NCBI GenBank assembly: GCA_031258375.1 | Contig: JAIRMX010000067.1 | Span: 1-6,197 of the forward strand | Length of the DNA stretch: 6,197 nucleotides | Source: Elusimicrobiota bacterium | GTDB taxonomy: Bacteria; Elusimicrobiota; Elusimicrobia; Elusimicrobiales; Elusimicrobiaceae | Direction of reading: 5' to 3' | Part shown: positions 1 through 5,557 of the stretch, one piece after another | How positions within the stretch are numbered: the stretch's first letter is position 1 | Layout of the letters: the number at the start of each line of letters is the position of its first letter | Position numbers and translations under genes: made by a program | Notes under the pieces: generated by a model | Seen by the model: only the letters and a program-made list of their open reading frames with translations | Databases searched by the model: none | Told to the model about the DNA's origin: nothing

Positions 1-80
1 ATATTAAATCTCTCTTCCGACTTAAGTACTTTCGTCCTTTAGTCTCCTTCTCTCTTTACTAAAGAGAGAAAATAACTGCT
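1..80. repeat. Modular palindromic intergenic repeat, left copy
   Basis: This copy starts with ATATTAAATC followed by TCTC. It then has a unique insert and a near-perfect palindrome at 48-70 (arms 48-58 and 60-70, centre TTTACTAAAG), and ends in CTGCT at 76-80. The same order of blocks (ATATTAAATC, CTC, variable insert, CTC-CTTTACTAAAG-GAG palindrome, CTGCT) occurs in the opposite orientation at the right end of the window. It is therefore a dispersed repeat and not a gene. It may extend beyond the window edge. The function is unknown; short non-autonomous elements of this type often sit between genes. Confidence 0.65.
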
Positions 81-87
81 TTTTGTC

Positions 88-145
88 CAATAAAAACGGC
101 CGTTATATTTGAGCCTTTCATCGTAACCCAAAATATAACAGCCGT
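88..145 (-). terminator. Rho-independent terminator (minus strand)
   Basis: On the minus strand, 145-131 pairs with 110-96 to form a 15-pair stem. All pairs are Watson-Crick except one G-U. A T-rich tail (TTTTATT, 95-89) follows directly. The 20-base loop contains the segment complementary to 236-245. The plus strand has no T-run on its 3' side and a C-A mismatch in the stem, so termination is expected for leftward transcription only. It would end the structured RNA, and also any read-through from hisS. Confidence 0.7.
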
Positions 146-302
146 GGTTTACCGCCTTTCGGCGGTAAACGCTCGGCACAAAACAACTTGGGAGCTACCC
201 TCATTGCTTTGTGCCTGATAACGAGCTGCTTTTGGACGATGAAAGTGCTTTTGATATCTCAAAAGCTCTCCTTGTTCTTCACAAGGTTCCAAAAACAGAA
301 TC
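89..302 (-). ncRNA. Candidate structured RNA of unknown class, with possible pseudoknot
   Basis: Reading 5' to 3' on the minus strand, almost the whole stretch folds. An 11-pair stem joins 298-288 to 236-226 and encloses two hairpins (286-270, 6 bp; 266-247, 8 bp with a GATA loop). Next comes a long hairpin: 214-203 pairs with 187-176, capped by 200-198/192-190, with 226-222/175-171 below it. A 10-bp hairpin at 170-147 has a GAAA tetraloop. The last element is a 15-pair terminator hairpin (145-131/110-96). The single strand 245-236 is perfectly complementary to 124-115 inside the terminator loop, which would make a pseudoknot. Where pairing is imperfect (101/140, 229/295, 183/207, 187/203), the minus strand gives G-U pairs and the plus strand gives C-A mismatches, so minus is the sense strand. 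A TATAAA at 313-308 would place a start near 301, just before the first stem, but no good -35 is visible. I do not recognise tmRNA, RNase P, SRP or 6S signatures. It could instead be the leader of a gene left of the window. Confidence 0.6.
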
Positions 303-337
303 AAATTTTTATAAGCCGATTGTTTTTTTACTCTTCT

Positions 338-488
338 GTCACCCTGAACCCCGTATTGAAACCTTACGGGGCAAGTTTATTTCAGGGTCTGTCGTTTACT
401 GCAGATGCTGAAACTAGTTCAGCATGACAAATTGATATTCTCAAACAATCCCGTATTAAAACCTTACGGGACATGGTTCAGAGTGACG
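338..488. repeat. Cluster of nested small palindromes (REP-like)
   Basis: There are four inverted repeats. ACCCTGAA 341-348 pairs with TTCAGGGT 381-388, and nested inside it CCCCGTA 349-355 pairs with TACGGGG 365-371. ATGCTGAA 405-412 pairs with TTCAGCAT 418-425. CCCGTA 450-455 pairs with TACGGG 465-470. The unit CCCGTATTRAAACCTTACGGG occurs twice (350-370 and 450-470). GTCACCCTGAACC (339-351) recurs inverted, with small changes, as GGTTCAGAGTGAC (475-487). This is the pattern of short mobile palindromic repeats found between genes in many bacteria. It lies downstream of hisS on the minus strand and might help stop its transcription. No protein gene is supported here. Confidence 0.6.
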
Positions 489-567
489 ATTTATCGTTTT
501 CGGCTTACATTAACAACCGCTGACTCCTTTTGCAACATAACTTATTATACTAAAATTATTACTCAAA

Positions 568-1797
568 CTATATAAGCTTTTTTAAAACTTCCGTAAGTTC
601 GGCTTGAGGGTAAGAATTTTGTTCGCCGGTTTTAAGATTTTTAAGCGCGGCGGAGTTTGAAGCAAGTTCGTCTTCGCCTATTATAACGGCGTAGTCCGCG
701 CCGATTTTATCGGCTTGTTTCATTTGAGTTTTGATATTTTTATCAAATAAACCGCCCTCGGCAGTTATATTCGCCGCGCGCAAATTTTGCAAAATATTAA
801 AAGCGGTTTCGTTGCATTTTTTGGACATAGATACTACATAAACTTTCAGTTCTTTCTTTATTTCTTTTTCAGCGCGCGCGCCAACCGTGCGCTCCGCGCC
901 CAAAGCCCAGCCTACGGCCGCAATATCCGGCCCGCCCATAGACTTGATAAGTCCGTCGTATCTGCCGCCGCCGGCTATTGCGTTTTGTGCGTTAGCGCCT
1001 GCCTGAAATTCGAAAACCGTGCGGGTATAATAATCAAGTCCGCGCACGAGATTTGCGTCTTCTTCAAAATCTATTTTGTTTTTAAGCAGAGTTTTTACTT
1101 CCTCAAAATGTTCTACGCACGCGGGGCAGAGTTTTTGTTTAGGCGCGTTTTCGGCAAATTTCGGCCCGTCGATTTTACAGTCCAAAATACGCAGCGGATT
1201 GCGCTTCAATCTTTCTTTGCATTTTTCGCAAAGGGTTTCTTTGCCGATGGAAATATATTCTATTAAAGCCCGCTTGTAAGCGGGACGGCACTGCGCGCAG
1301 CCGAGCGAGTTTATTTTAACTTTATAGTTTTTTACGCCGAAATCTTTTACTATGTCTTTAAGCAGGAGTATTGCGGCCGCATCGGCCGCAGGAGAGGAAT
1401 TGCCCATAAACTCAACGCCGATTTGCTCAAACTCTCTGTATCTGCCCGCTTGCGGACGCTCGGCGCGAAACATATTTCCTATATAAAAAAACTGCTGAAC
1501 GGGCGCGGCTTGCGCAAAATTATTTTCAATATACGCGCGGACAACGCCCGGCGTGCCTTCGGGACGCAGCGCAAGCGTACGTCCGCCGGCGTCTTCAAAA
1601 GCGTACATTTCTTTTTGGACGATATCGGTGGTGTCTCCGGTAGATTTAACGAAAAGTTCTTTTAATTCCACAGTGGGTATGCGCAGTTCTTTAATACCGT
1701 AAAGTTTGAATATTTTGCGCGCCGAGTTTTCAAGCTCGCTCAGAATTTGCGCGTCTTCGCCGAATATATCTTTAAATCCTCTGACTAATTTTGACAT
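568..1797 (-). CDS. hisS: Histidyl-tRNA synthetase
   Basis: This class II aminoacyl-tRNA synthetase charges tRNA-His with histidine in the cytoplasm using ATP. At 409 residues it is close to the usual 410-430. The N-terminus (VRGFKDIF) matches the family start. Class II motif 2 lies at about residues 109-130 (FRAERPQAGRYREFEQIG), preceded by the LRPEGT element at 77-82. The histidine-specific RGLDYYTRTVFE element is at 252-263. GGGRYDGL (276-283) and the motif 3 region GWALGAERT (296-304) follow. The C-terminal part, from about 316, is the anticodon-binding domain. The insertion domain (about 163-230) carries three CxxC pairs (C167/C170, C190/C193, C224/C227) plus C207. This cysteine-rich version is seen in many bacteria but not in E. 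coli, and may bind zinc (inference). No clear Shine-Dalgarno precedes the ATG at 1797 (upstream is only A/T), but the domain start fits. The next gene upstream is a divergent pilin. Confidence 0.97.
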   Translation of the reverse strand: MSKLVRGFKDIFGEDAQILSELENSARKIFKLYGIKELRIPTVELKELFVKSTGDTTDIVQKEMYAFEDAGGRTLALRPEGTPGVVRAYIENNFAQAAPVQQFFYIGNMFRAERPQAGRYREFEQIGVEFMGNSSPAADAAAILLLKDIVKDFGVKNYKVKINSLGCAQCRPAYKRALIEYISIGKETLCEKCKERLKRNPLRILDCKIDGPKFAENAPKQKLCPACVEHFEEVKTLLKNKIDFEEDANLVRGLDYYTRTVFEFQAGANAQNAIAGGGRYDGLIKSMGGPDIAAVGWALGAERTVGARAEKEIKKELKVYVVSMSKKCNETAFNILQNLRAANITAEGGLFDKNIKTQMKQADKIGADYAVIIGEDELASNSAALKNLKTGEQNSYPQAELTEVLKKLI

Positions 1798-1822
1798 ATT
1801 AATATTTTAACATTTTTTGCAT

Positions 1823-1851
1823 TTGAAATTTTTGCTATAATATACTATAAT
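1823..1851 (+). promoter_or_regulatory. Sigma70-type promoter for the pilin gene
   Basis: TTGAAA at 1823-1828 is separated by 17 bases from a perfect TATAAT at 1846-1851, which predicts a start near 1858 and a leader of about 38 bases. A second candidate is an extended -10, TGCTATAAT at 1833-1841. The region is very AT-rich and is shared with the divergent hisS gene, whose own promoter I cannot place with confidence. Confidence 0.6.
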
Positions 1852-1881
1852 TATTTCAGAAGCAAAATATATTTATTAAAT

Positions 1882-1887
1882 AAGGAG
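1882..1887 (+). promoter_or_regulatory. Ribosome binding site fixing the pilin start at 1896
   Basis: AAGGAG lies 8 bases before the ATG at 1896. This is the evidence that translation begins before the poly-C run. The reading frame that encodes the pilin membrane helix has no ATG, GTG or TTG between the promoter and the helix, so the frame opened by this site must be the intended one. Confidence 0.75.
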
Positions 1888-1895
1888 ATTTTAGT

Positions 1896-2484
1896 ATGCG
1901 AAATTACAGCGAAAATCAATTTAGCAAAAACCAAAATCTATCTCAAGCAGCGTATACCCCCCCCCCCCCCGCATTCTCGTCTAAGAATTAAGGGATTTAC
2001 CTTAATTGAACTTCTTGTCGTTGTTCTTATCATAGGTATTCTTGCCGCTATCGCTTTGCCGAAGTATCAGCAGACGGTTTTTAAAGCGCGTTTTACAAAT
2101 GTTCTCAATGTGGCGGAGAGTTTGAAAAAAGCTCACGAACTTTACTATCTTGTGAATGGCGCTTATATTGCAGATATGACAAAACTGGATTGGGATTTTC
2201 AAAAAAATTGTAATTTATACACTAATGACGTGATTGCCTGTGACAAATATTTTATGATAGACCAACTGTACGGCTACGGCGTAATTACTGATCCGGAGGT
2301 GTCTTTAATTGATATTCGTTATTGCCCCGGTCATTCAAAGTGGGAGCACTGTTTCCAAGAAAACGGAGGGAATCCTGAATTTTATTATAGAGTCTGGCTG
2401 GACCACTCTTCCCATCCCGGGCTCAGAGAATGCAAAGGCATTACGGATGAAGGCAATAAATTGTGTAAAATGCTTGGTTTTTAG
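1896..2484 (+). CDS. Type IV pilin-like protein, poly-C frameshifted (phase OFF as read)
   Basis: This is a prepilin-like subunit of a type IV pilus or type II secretion pseudopilus. Translation from the ATG at 1896 (AAGGAG upstream) reaches a run of 14 C at 1957-1970 and then stops at 1989-1991 after 31 residues. The pilin frame (codons beginning at 1972, 1975 and so on) continues to the TAG at 2482-2484. Removing one C (13) or adding two (16) joins them. With 13 C the product would be 195 residues: a 33-residue leader ending in RIKG, cleavage before F, then FTLIELLVVV with the conserved Glu at mature position 5 and a hydrophobic helix. The mature protein would be about 162 residues with six cysteines and a C-terminus ECKGITDEGNKLCKMLGF. 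A run of 15 C stops at 1982-1984. It converges on uppS. The start, promoter and intact 3' part argue for a switchable gene more than a decayed one. A tract-length error in the assembly is the main alternative. Confidence 0.85.
1957..1970 (+). repeat. Homopolymer of 14 C in pilin leader (contingency tract)
   Basis: The uninterrupted run of 14 C lies between TATA and GCAT in an otherwise AT-rich stretch, 61 bases inside the coding region. Poly-C/G runs of 8 or more are known phase-variation switches in Neisseria, Campylobacter and Helicobacter through slipped-strand replication. Of the three possible frames only lengths 10, 13, 16 and so on are in frame with the pilin. The run encodes prolines of the leader that prepilin peptidase would remove, so changes in steps of three would not alter the mature protein. 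Confidence 0.85.
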
Positions 2485-2545
2485 CCGTCACAATGACAAC
2501 AAAGATAATAGATGCCCAAACGAGACATGGTTCGCAATAACAATA

Positions 2546-3229
2546 TTATTTTCCGAAGCGGCGTTCGCGGCGGGAATATTCTTCAACGGCCGCAAGCAGT
2601 TCTTTTTCTCTAAAATCCGGCCATAACGTATCCGTAAAATATAATTCGCTGTAAGCGGACTGCCATAACATAAAATTGGATAAACGCTTTTCGCCGGACG
2701 TGCGTATAATCAAATCCGGCTGCGGGATATTGTTGTACAGATTTGAATTAATATCGTCTTCGCTTATTTTTACTTTGCCGGACGCGACTAGTTTGTTTAC
2801 CGCGTCGGCAATTTCCTGACGCGCGCCGTAATTAAGCGCGAGGTTTAAAGTCAATAATCGATTATTTGCGGTTGAGGATATAATTTTATCCATCTTTTCA
2901 AGAATAGTCTTAGGGAGACGGTCTCTGCGCCCGCTGAATAGTAGGCGCACGTCGGAATTATTTTTTGAGCTATATTTGTCAAGAACGTTTTCAAGCAATT
3001 TCATTAAAGCTTTAATTTCGCAAGGCGGTCTTTGCCAATTTTCAGTTGAAAACGCAAAAAGCGTGATATATTTTATTCCTATCTGCCTGGCAATTTTTAT
3101 TATTGCTTCAACGGACGCCGCGCCCTCTTTATGGCCTTTTGCGCGCGCAAAGCCGCGGGCTTTTGCCCAGCGGCCGTTGCCGTCCATAATAAACGCGATA
3201 TGCAGCGGGATTTTGAGGTTTTTTTGCAT
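2546..3229 (-). CDS. uppS: Isoprenyl transferase / undecaprenyl diphosphate synthase
   Basis: This is a cis-prenyltransferase that extends farnesyl diphosphate with isopentenyl diphosphate units to make undecaprenyl diphosphate, the lipid carrier for peptidoglycan and other wall polymers. It acts at the cytoplasmic face of the membrane. All family signatures are present: IMDGNGRWA (residues 14-22) with catalytic Asp16, GH at 32-33, FSTENW (60-65), LNYGARQEI (132-140), and the diphosphate-binding and closing element RTSGEKRLSNF (176-186) followed by WQSAYSELYF (189-198) with a conserved Glu195. At 227 residues it is slightly shorter than the usual 240-250, mainly at the ends. It starts 13 bases after the frr stop with no clear Shine-Dalgarno, so translational coupling to frr is likely. 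The family's usual downstream neighbour cdsA is absent. Instead the gene converges on the plus-strand pilin with a gap of about 60 bases. Confidence 0.95.
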   Translation of the reverse strand: MQKNLKIPLHIAFIMDGNGRWAKARGFARAKGHKEGAASVEAIIKIARQIGIKYITLFAFSTENWQRPPCEIKALMKLLENVLDKYSSKNNSDVRLLFSGRRDRLPKTILEKMDKIISSTANNRLLTLNLALNYGARQEIADAVNKLVASGKVKISEDDINSNLYNNIPQPDLIIRTSGEKRLSNFMLWQSAYSELYFTDTLWPDFREKELLAAVEEYSRRERRFGK

Positions 3230-3242
3230 AGCTTGTTTAAGG

Positions 3243-3806
3243 CTACACCGTCATTATTTCTTTTTCTTTTTCCGCTACGGTTTTTTCTATTAAAGATACG
3301 GCCGCGTCGGTGGCTTTTTGTATATCGTTTTCATAGCGTTTGCAGTCGTCTTCCGTAGTCTCGCCGGATTTCTGCGCTTTTTTGAATTTTTCAATAGCGT
3401 CGCGGCGTTCGTTGCGCACGCTTACTTTATAATCTTCGCTCATTTTTGCCACGGTTTTGCTCAAAGTTTTGCGCCTGTCTTCCGTCATAGGGGGGAAAGT
3501 TATTCTTATAACTTTGCCGTCGTTTACGGGGCTTGCGCCCAAGTCCGACTGCATAAGCGCTTTTTCTATGTCTTTAATCGCGGATATATCCCACGGCTGT
3601 ATTTCTATAGTTCTTGCGTCGGTCGTGTTTATTACGGACATTTGCTTAAGCGGGGTGGGCGTTCCGTAATAATCGACGCGCACGTTTTCCAGCATCTGCG
3701 CGTTGGCGCGGCCGGTGCGCAGAGTGGCCAAGTCTTTACGCAGCTTTTCGGCTACGTCCGACATATTTTTTTTCGCTTTGTTTAAAATTTCATTTATGCT
3801 TTCCAT
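3243..3806 (-). CDS. frr: Ribosome recycling factor
   Basis: It splits the post-termination ribosome together with EF-G so that subunits can be reused; it is cytoplasmic and normally essential. It has 187 residues, against the usual ~185. Domain I helices flank domain II. Visible signatures are LRTGRA (29-34), VDYYGTPTPL (44-53), the PWD element with SDLGASPVNDG (71-97), TEDRRKTL (108-115) and VRNERRDA (130-137), which carries the conserved basic residues of the third helix. GAGG lies 10 bases before the ATG, which supports this start. It sits between the unknown membrane protein (30-base gap) and uppS (13-base gap), apparently in one transcript from pyrH. frr next to pyrH and uppS is a very common bacterial order. 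Confidence 0.97.
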   Translation of the reverse strand: MESINEILNKAKKNMSDVAEKLRKDLATLRTGRANAQMLENVRVDYYGTPTPLKQMSVINTTDARTIEIQPWDISAIKDIEKALMQSDLGASPVNDGKVIRITFPPMTEDRRKTLSKTVAKMSEDYKVSVRNERRDAIEKFKKAQKSGETTEDDCKRYENDIQKATDAAVSLIEKTVAEKEKEIMTV

Positions 3807-3836
3807 AATAAATTACCTCGTTTGTATTTTTATTTA

Positions 3837-4625
3837 TTATATCTTTTTTTTCGACAATGGTATTCTTGAAGCGGGCACGTCGCGTATAACAACGCGTTTT
3901 ACGGCGGCTGCTTTTTGCGATTTTTCTATATGCGCGTTTTGTTTTTCAACCGCGCGGGACAGTTTGCCCACCTTTATCAGCAAGAATATTATAGTAAGGA
4001 ACATTATAGATAAAATTACCGCGAATATAAATCTTTCGTTAGCAATTAATTTAAATGGTTTAGGGTATTGCTTTTGAGAATAGTTTTGAACGGGGGCGTC
4101 TTTCGGTATGATATCCGCGGAAGGATTCAACTGCTCTGGCAACTCGCTTTTTTGCGGCGCGGGCGTACCCGTCAAATCCGAAATATTAGGGTTTTCATGT
4201 TTTACGTTAAAAACTCCGTCCGTTTTAACATTAGAATTTTGTTTGCGAAAATATTTTATTTTTCTTAGAATTTTTCTGTAATACCAACGAGATAATGCCG
4301 AAAGCACCTCAAAAACGCTTTTATCGGGTTTTTCTTGAGATAAATTCGAATTAAACTGAGCATTATATATTATGGTATCTATTCCGTGTTGCGGCCGTAT
4401 TGTATTTTGCGCGGTTTGCGCGTCTGTTTTTGCCGCGCTAGTTTCCGTTTTAGATATTATGCGGGAATGCAGAGCGTAGCGTTGTTCTTGAGGCATAAAG
4501 AAACGTTTAATCGCGGCACAAATTTCCCTGCGCAGAGCGTATGTGGTAAAAAATATTATCAACGCGCAGAGGATAAATAGAATTATTGCCCATGTCAAAT
4601 TTAAGGAAGACAATGAATTTGTCAT
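3837..4625 (-). CDS. Unknown membrane protein with two transmembrane segments
   Basis: I do not recognise this 262-residue protein. Predicted segments are a membrane helix at about 12-30, a basic stretch (31-42, RREICAAIKRFF), and a polar region rich in Ser/Thr/Gln/Asn (about 43-105). A basic, aromatic patch (113-128, RWYYRKILRKIKYFRK) follows, then a proline-containing, probably disordered linker (145-190). A second membrane helix lies at about 199-218, followed by a short amphipathic, possibly coiled-coil stretch (219-238) and a very basic tail ending in KKKI. No catalytic motif is visible. It begins 13 bases after the pyrH stop with only a weak GGA upstream, and ends 30 bases before frr, so it is probably cotranscribed and translationally coupled. 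The conserved pyrH-frr pair usually has nothing between its members. A real gene is favoured because the frame is intact and closely packed. Confidence 0.8.
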   Translation of the reverse strand: MTNSLSSLNLTWAIILFILCALIIFFTTYALRREICAAIKRFFMPQEQRYALHSRIISKTETSAAKTDAQTAQNTIRPQHGIDTIIYNAQFNSNLSQEKPDKSVFEVLSALSRWYYRKILRKIKYFRKQNSNVKTDGVFNVKHENPNISDLTGTPAPQKSELPEQLNPSADIIPKDAPVQNYSQKQYPKPFKLIANERFIFAVILSIMFLTIIFLLIKVGKLSRAVEKQNAHIEKSQKAAAVKRVVIRDVPASRIPLSKKKI

Positions 4626-4638
4626 ACTTTTAATTCCA

Positions 4639-5340
4639 TTAATGAATAACGGTGCCTATTTTTTCTCCTTTAACGGCAAGCCTTATGTTTCCTTTTTTAT
4701 GAAGATTGAATACGCAAAGTTTAAATTTATTTTCCAAAGCCATGGCAAGCGCGGCGGCGTCCATGAATTTAAGACCCTTTTTTATAGCCTCTTCGTAAGA
4801 TATTTCTTTTATTAGCCTGGCTTTAGGATTCTTTTTAGGATCGCTGTCATAAACTCCGTCAACCTGCGTGGCTTTTAATATTATATCCGCTTTAATTTCA
4901 AAAGCGCGCAAAGCGGCGGCCGTATCGGTAGTGAAAAACGGATTGCCCGTGCCGCCGGCAAAAATTACCACGCGGCCTTTTTCGAGATGACGCACGGCTT
5001 TTCGTTTTATAAACGGCTCCGCAAGCTGATAGACGTTTATGGCCGTCATAACGCGCGTTGGGATATTAATTTCCTCCAGAGCCGACTGCAGGGCAACGGC
5101 GTTTATTATCGTCGCCAGCATGCCCATATTGTCGGCATTGACGCGGTCTATTATGCCGCCGCCGTCGCGCACTCCGCGCCATATATTGCCGCCTCCTATT
5201 ACGATTGCAAGCTGGCATTTTGTCTTAAGCGCGTTTTTAATTTCAAGCGCGATTGATTTAAGAGCCTGCGGCGTAATACCGCGCGCGCCTTCTTTGGCGA
5301 GAGACTCTCCCGATAATTTTAAAAGTACTCTTTTTGGCAT
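4639..5340 (-). CDS. pyrH: Uridylate kinase (UMP kinase)
   Basis: It phosphorylates UMP to UDP with ATP in the cytoplasm, the committed step to UTP and CTP. It belongs to the amino acid kinase fold and is normally hexameric. It has 233 residues, against the usual ~240. Motifs are LLKLSGE (6-12, with the phosphate-binding Lys8), VIGGGNIWRG (47-56), ADNMGMLAT (69-77, UMP-binding region), FAGGTGNPFFTTDTAA (127-142), and KATQVDGVYDSDP (156-168), the ATP-binding loop. The frame stays open to an ATG at 5394, but the family N-terminus (PKRVLLKLSGE) begins at the ATG at 5340. GAGG lies 13 bases upstream (5357-5354), a little far but better than nothing before 5394. It heads the block with the unknown membrane protein, frr and uppS. 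The rpsB-tsf genes that often precede it are absent. A pilin gene lies upstream on the same strand. Confidence 0.96.
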   Translation of the reverse strand: MPKRVLLKLSGESLAKEGARGITPQALKSIALEIKNALKTKCQLAIVIGGGNIWRGVRDGGGIIDRVNADNMGMLATIINAVALQSALEEINIPTRVMTAINVYQLAEPFIKRKAVRHLEKGRVVIFAGGTGNPFFTTDTAAALRAFEIKADIILKATQVDGVYDSDPKKNPKARLIKEISYEEAIKKGLKFMDAAALAMALENKFKLCVFNLHKKGNIRLAVKGEKIGTVIH

Positions 5341-5392
5341 ATTGTTAATATTACCTCTTTTTGGGCGATATATATGACAATGTTTCTCTTTC

Positions 5393-5422
5393 ATAATAGC
5401 AAATTTTTACTTTCCGAGGTAA
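5393..5422 (-). promoter_or_regulatory. Possible promoter of the pyrH block
   Basis: On the minus strand, TATTAT at 5398-5393 is a near-consensus -10 and lies 18 bases downstream of TTACCT (5422-5417), a poor -35. It would give a leader of roughly 45 bases for pyrH. The 163-base gap between the second pilin and this point shows no strong terminator, so read-through from the pilin gene is also possible. Low confidence. Confidence 0.3.
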
Positions 5423-5557
5423 TGCCGTTGTTAAATAATAGGAAGCGTTAATTTCCCCGAGCATTATTATGTTGCTATTACTGCCATAAGGCGCAATGAG
5501 CTAAACAATAAAAATCAAACGAAAGAAATTTGCCCCTTTGCGAGTTGTTCTATTATT

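Noticed and set aside
118..204. Small minus-strand ORF of 28 codons inside the RNA region, beginning MRVAPK
   Set aside because: It has no ribosome binding site and passes through three stems; the base pairing explains the sequence better.
188..427. Two overlapping plus-strand open frames (79 and 66 residues) left of hisS
   Set aside because: They start without a well-placed ribosome binding site, run through the hairpins of the structured-RNA region and end inside the palindromic repeats. Their sequence is explained by those features.
2056..2484. Reading the pilin as a 142-residue protein starting at TTG 2056
   Set aside because: That start lies inside the N-terminal helix and would delete the leader and the FTLIE segment. 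The real start signals are at 1896.
5341..5394. Longer pyrH beginning at the ATG at 5394
   Set aside because: The extra 18 residues are not part of the family, and no ribosome binding site precedes that ATG.
5395..5557. Possible terminator or structured element between the second pilin and pyrH
   Set aside because: Only 4-6 base pairings with large loops were found, and no hairpin with a T-run on either strand.
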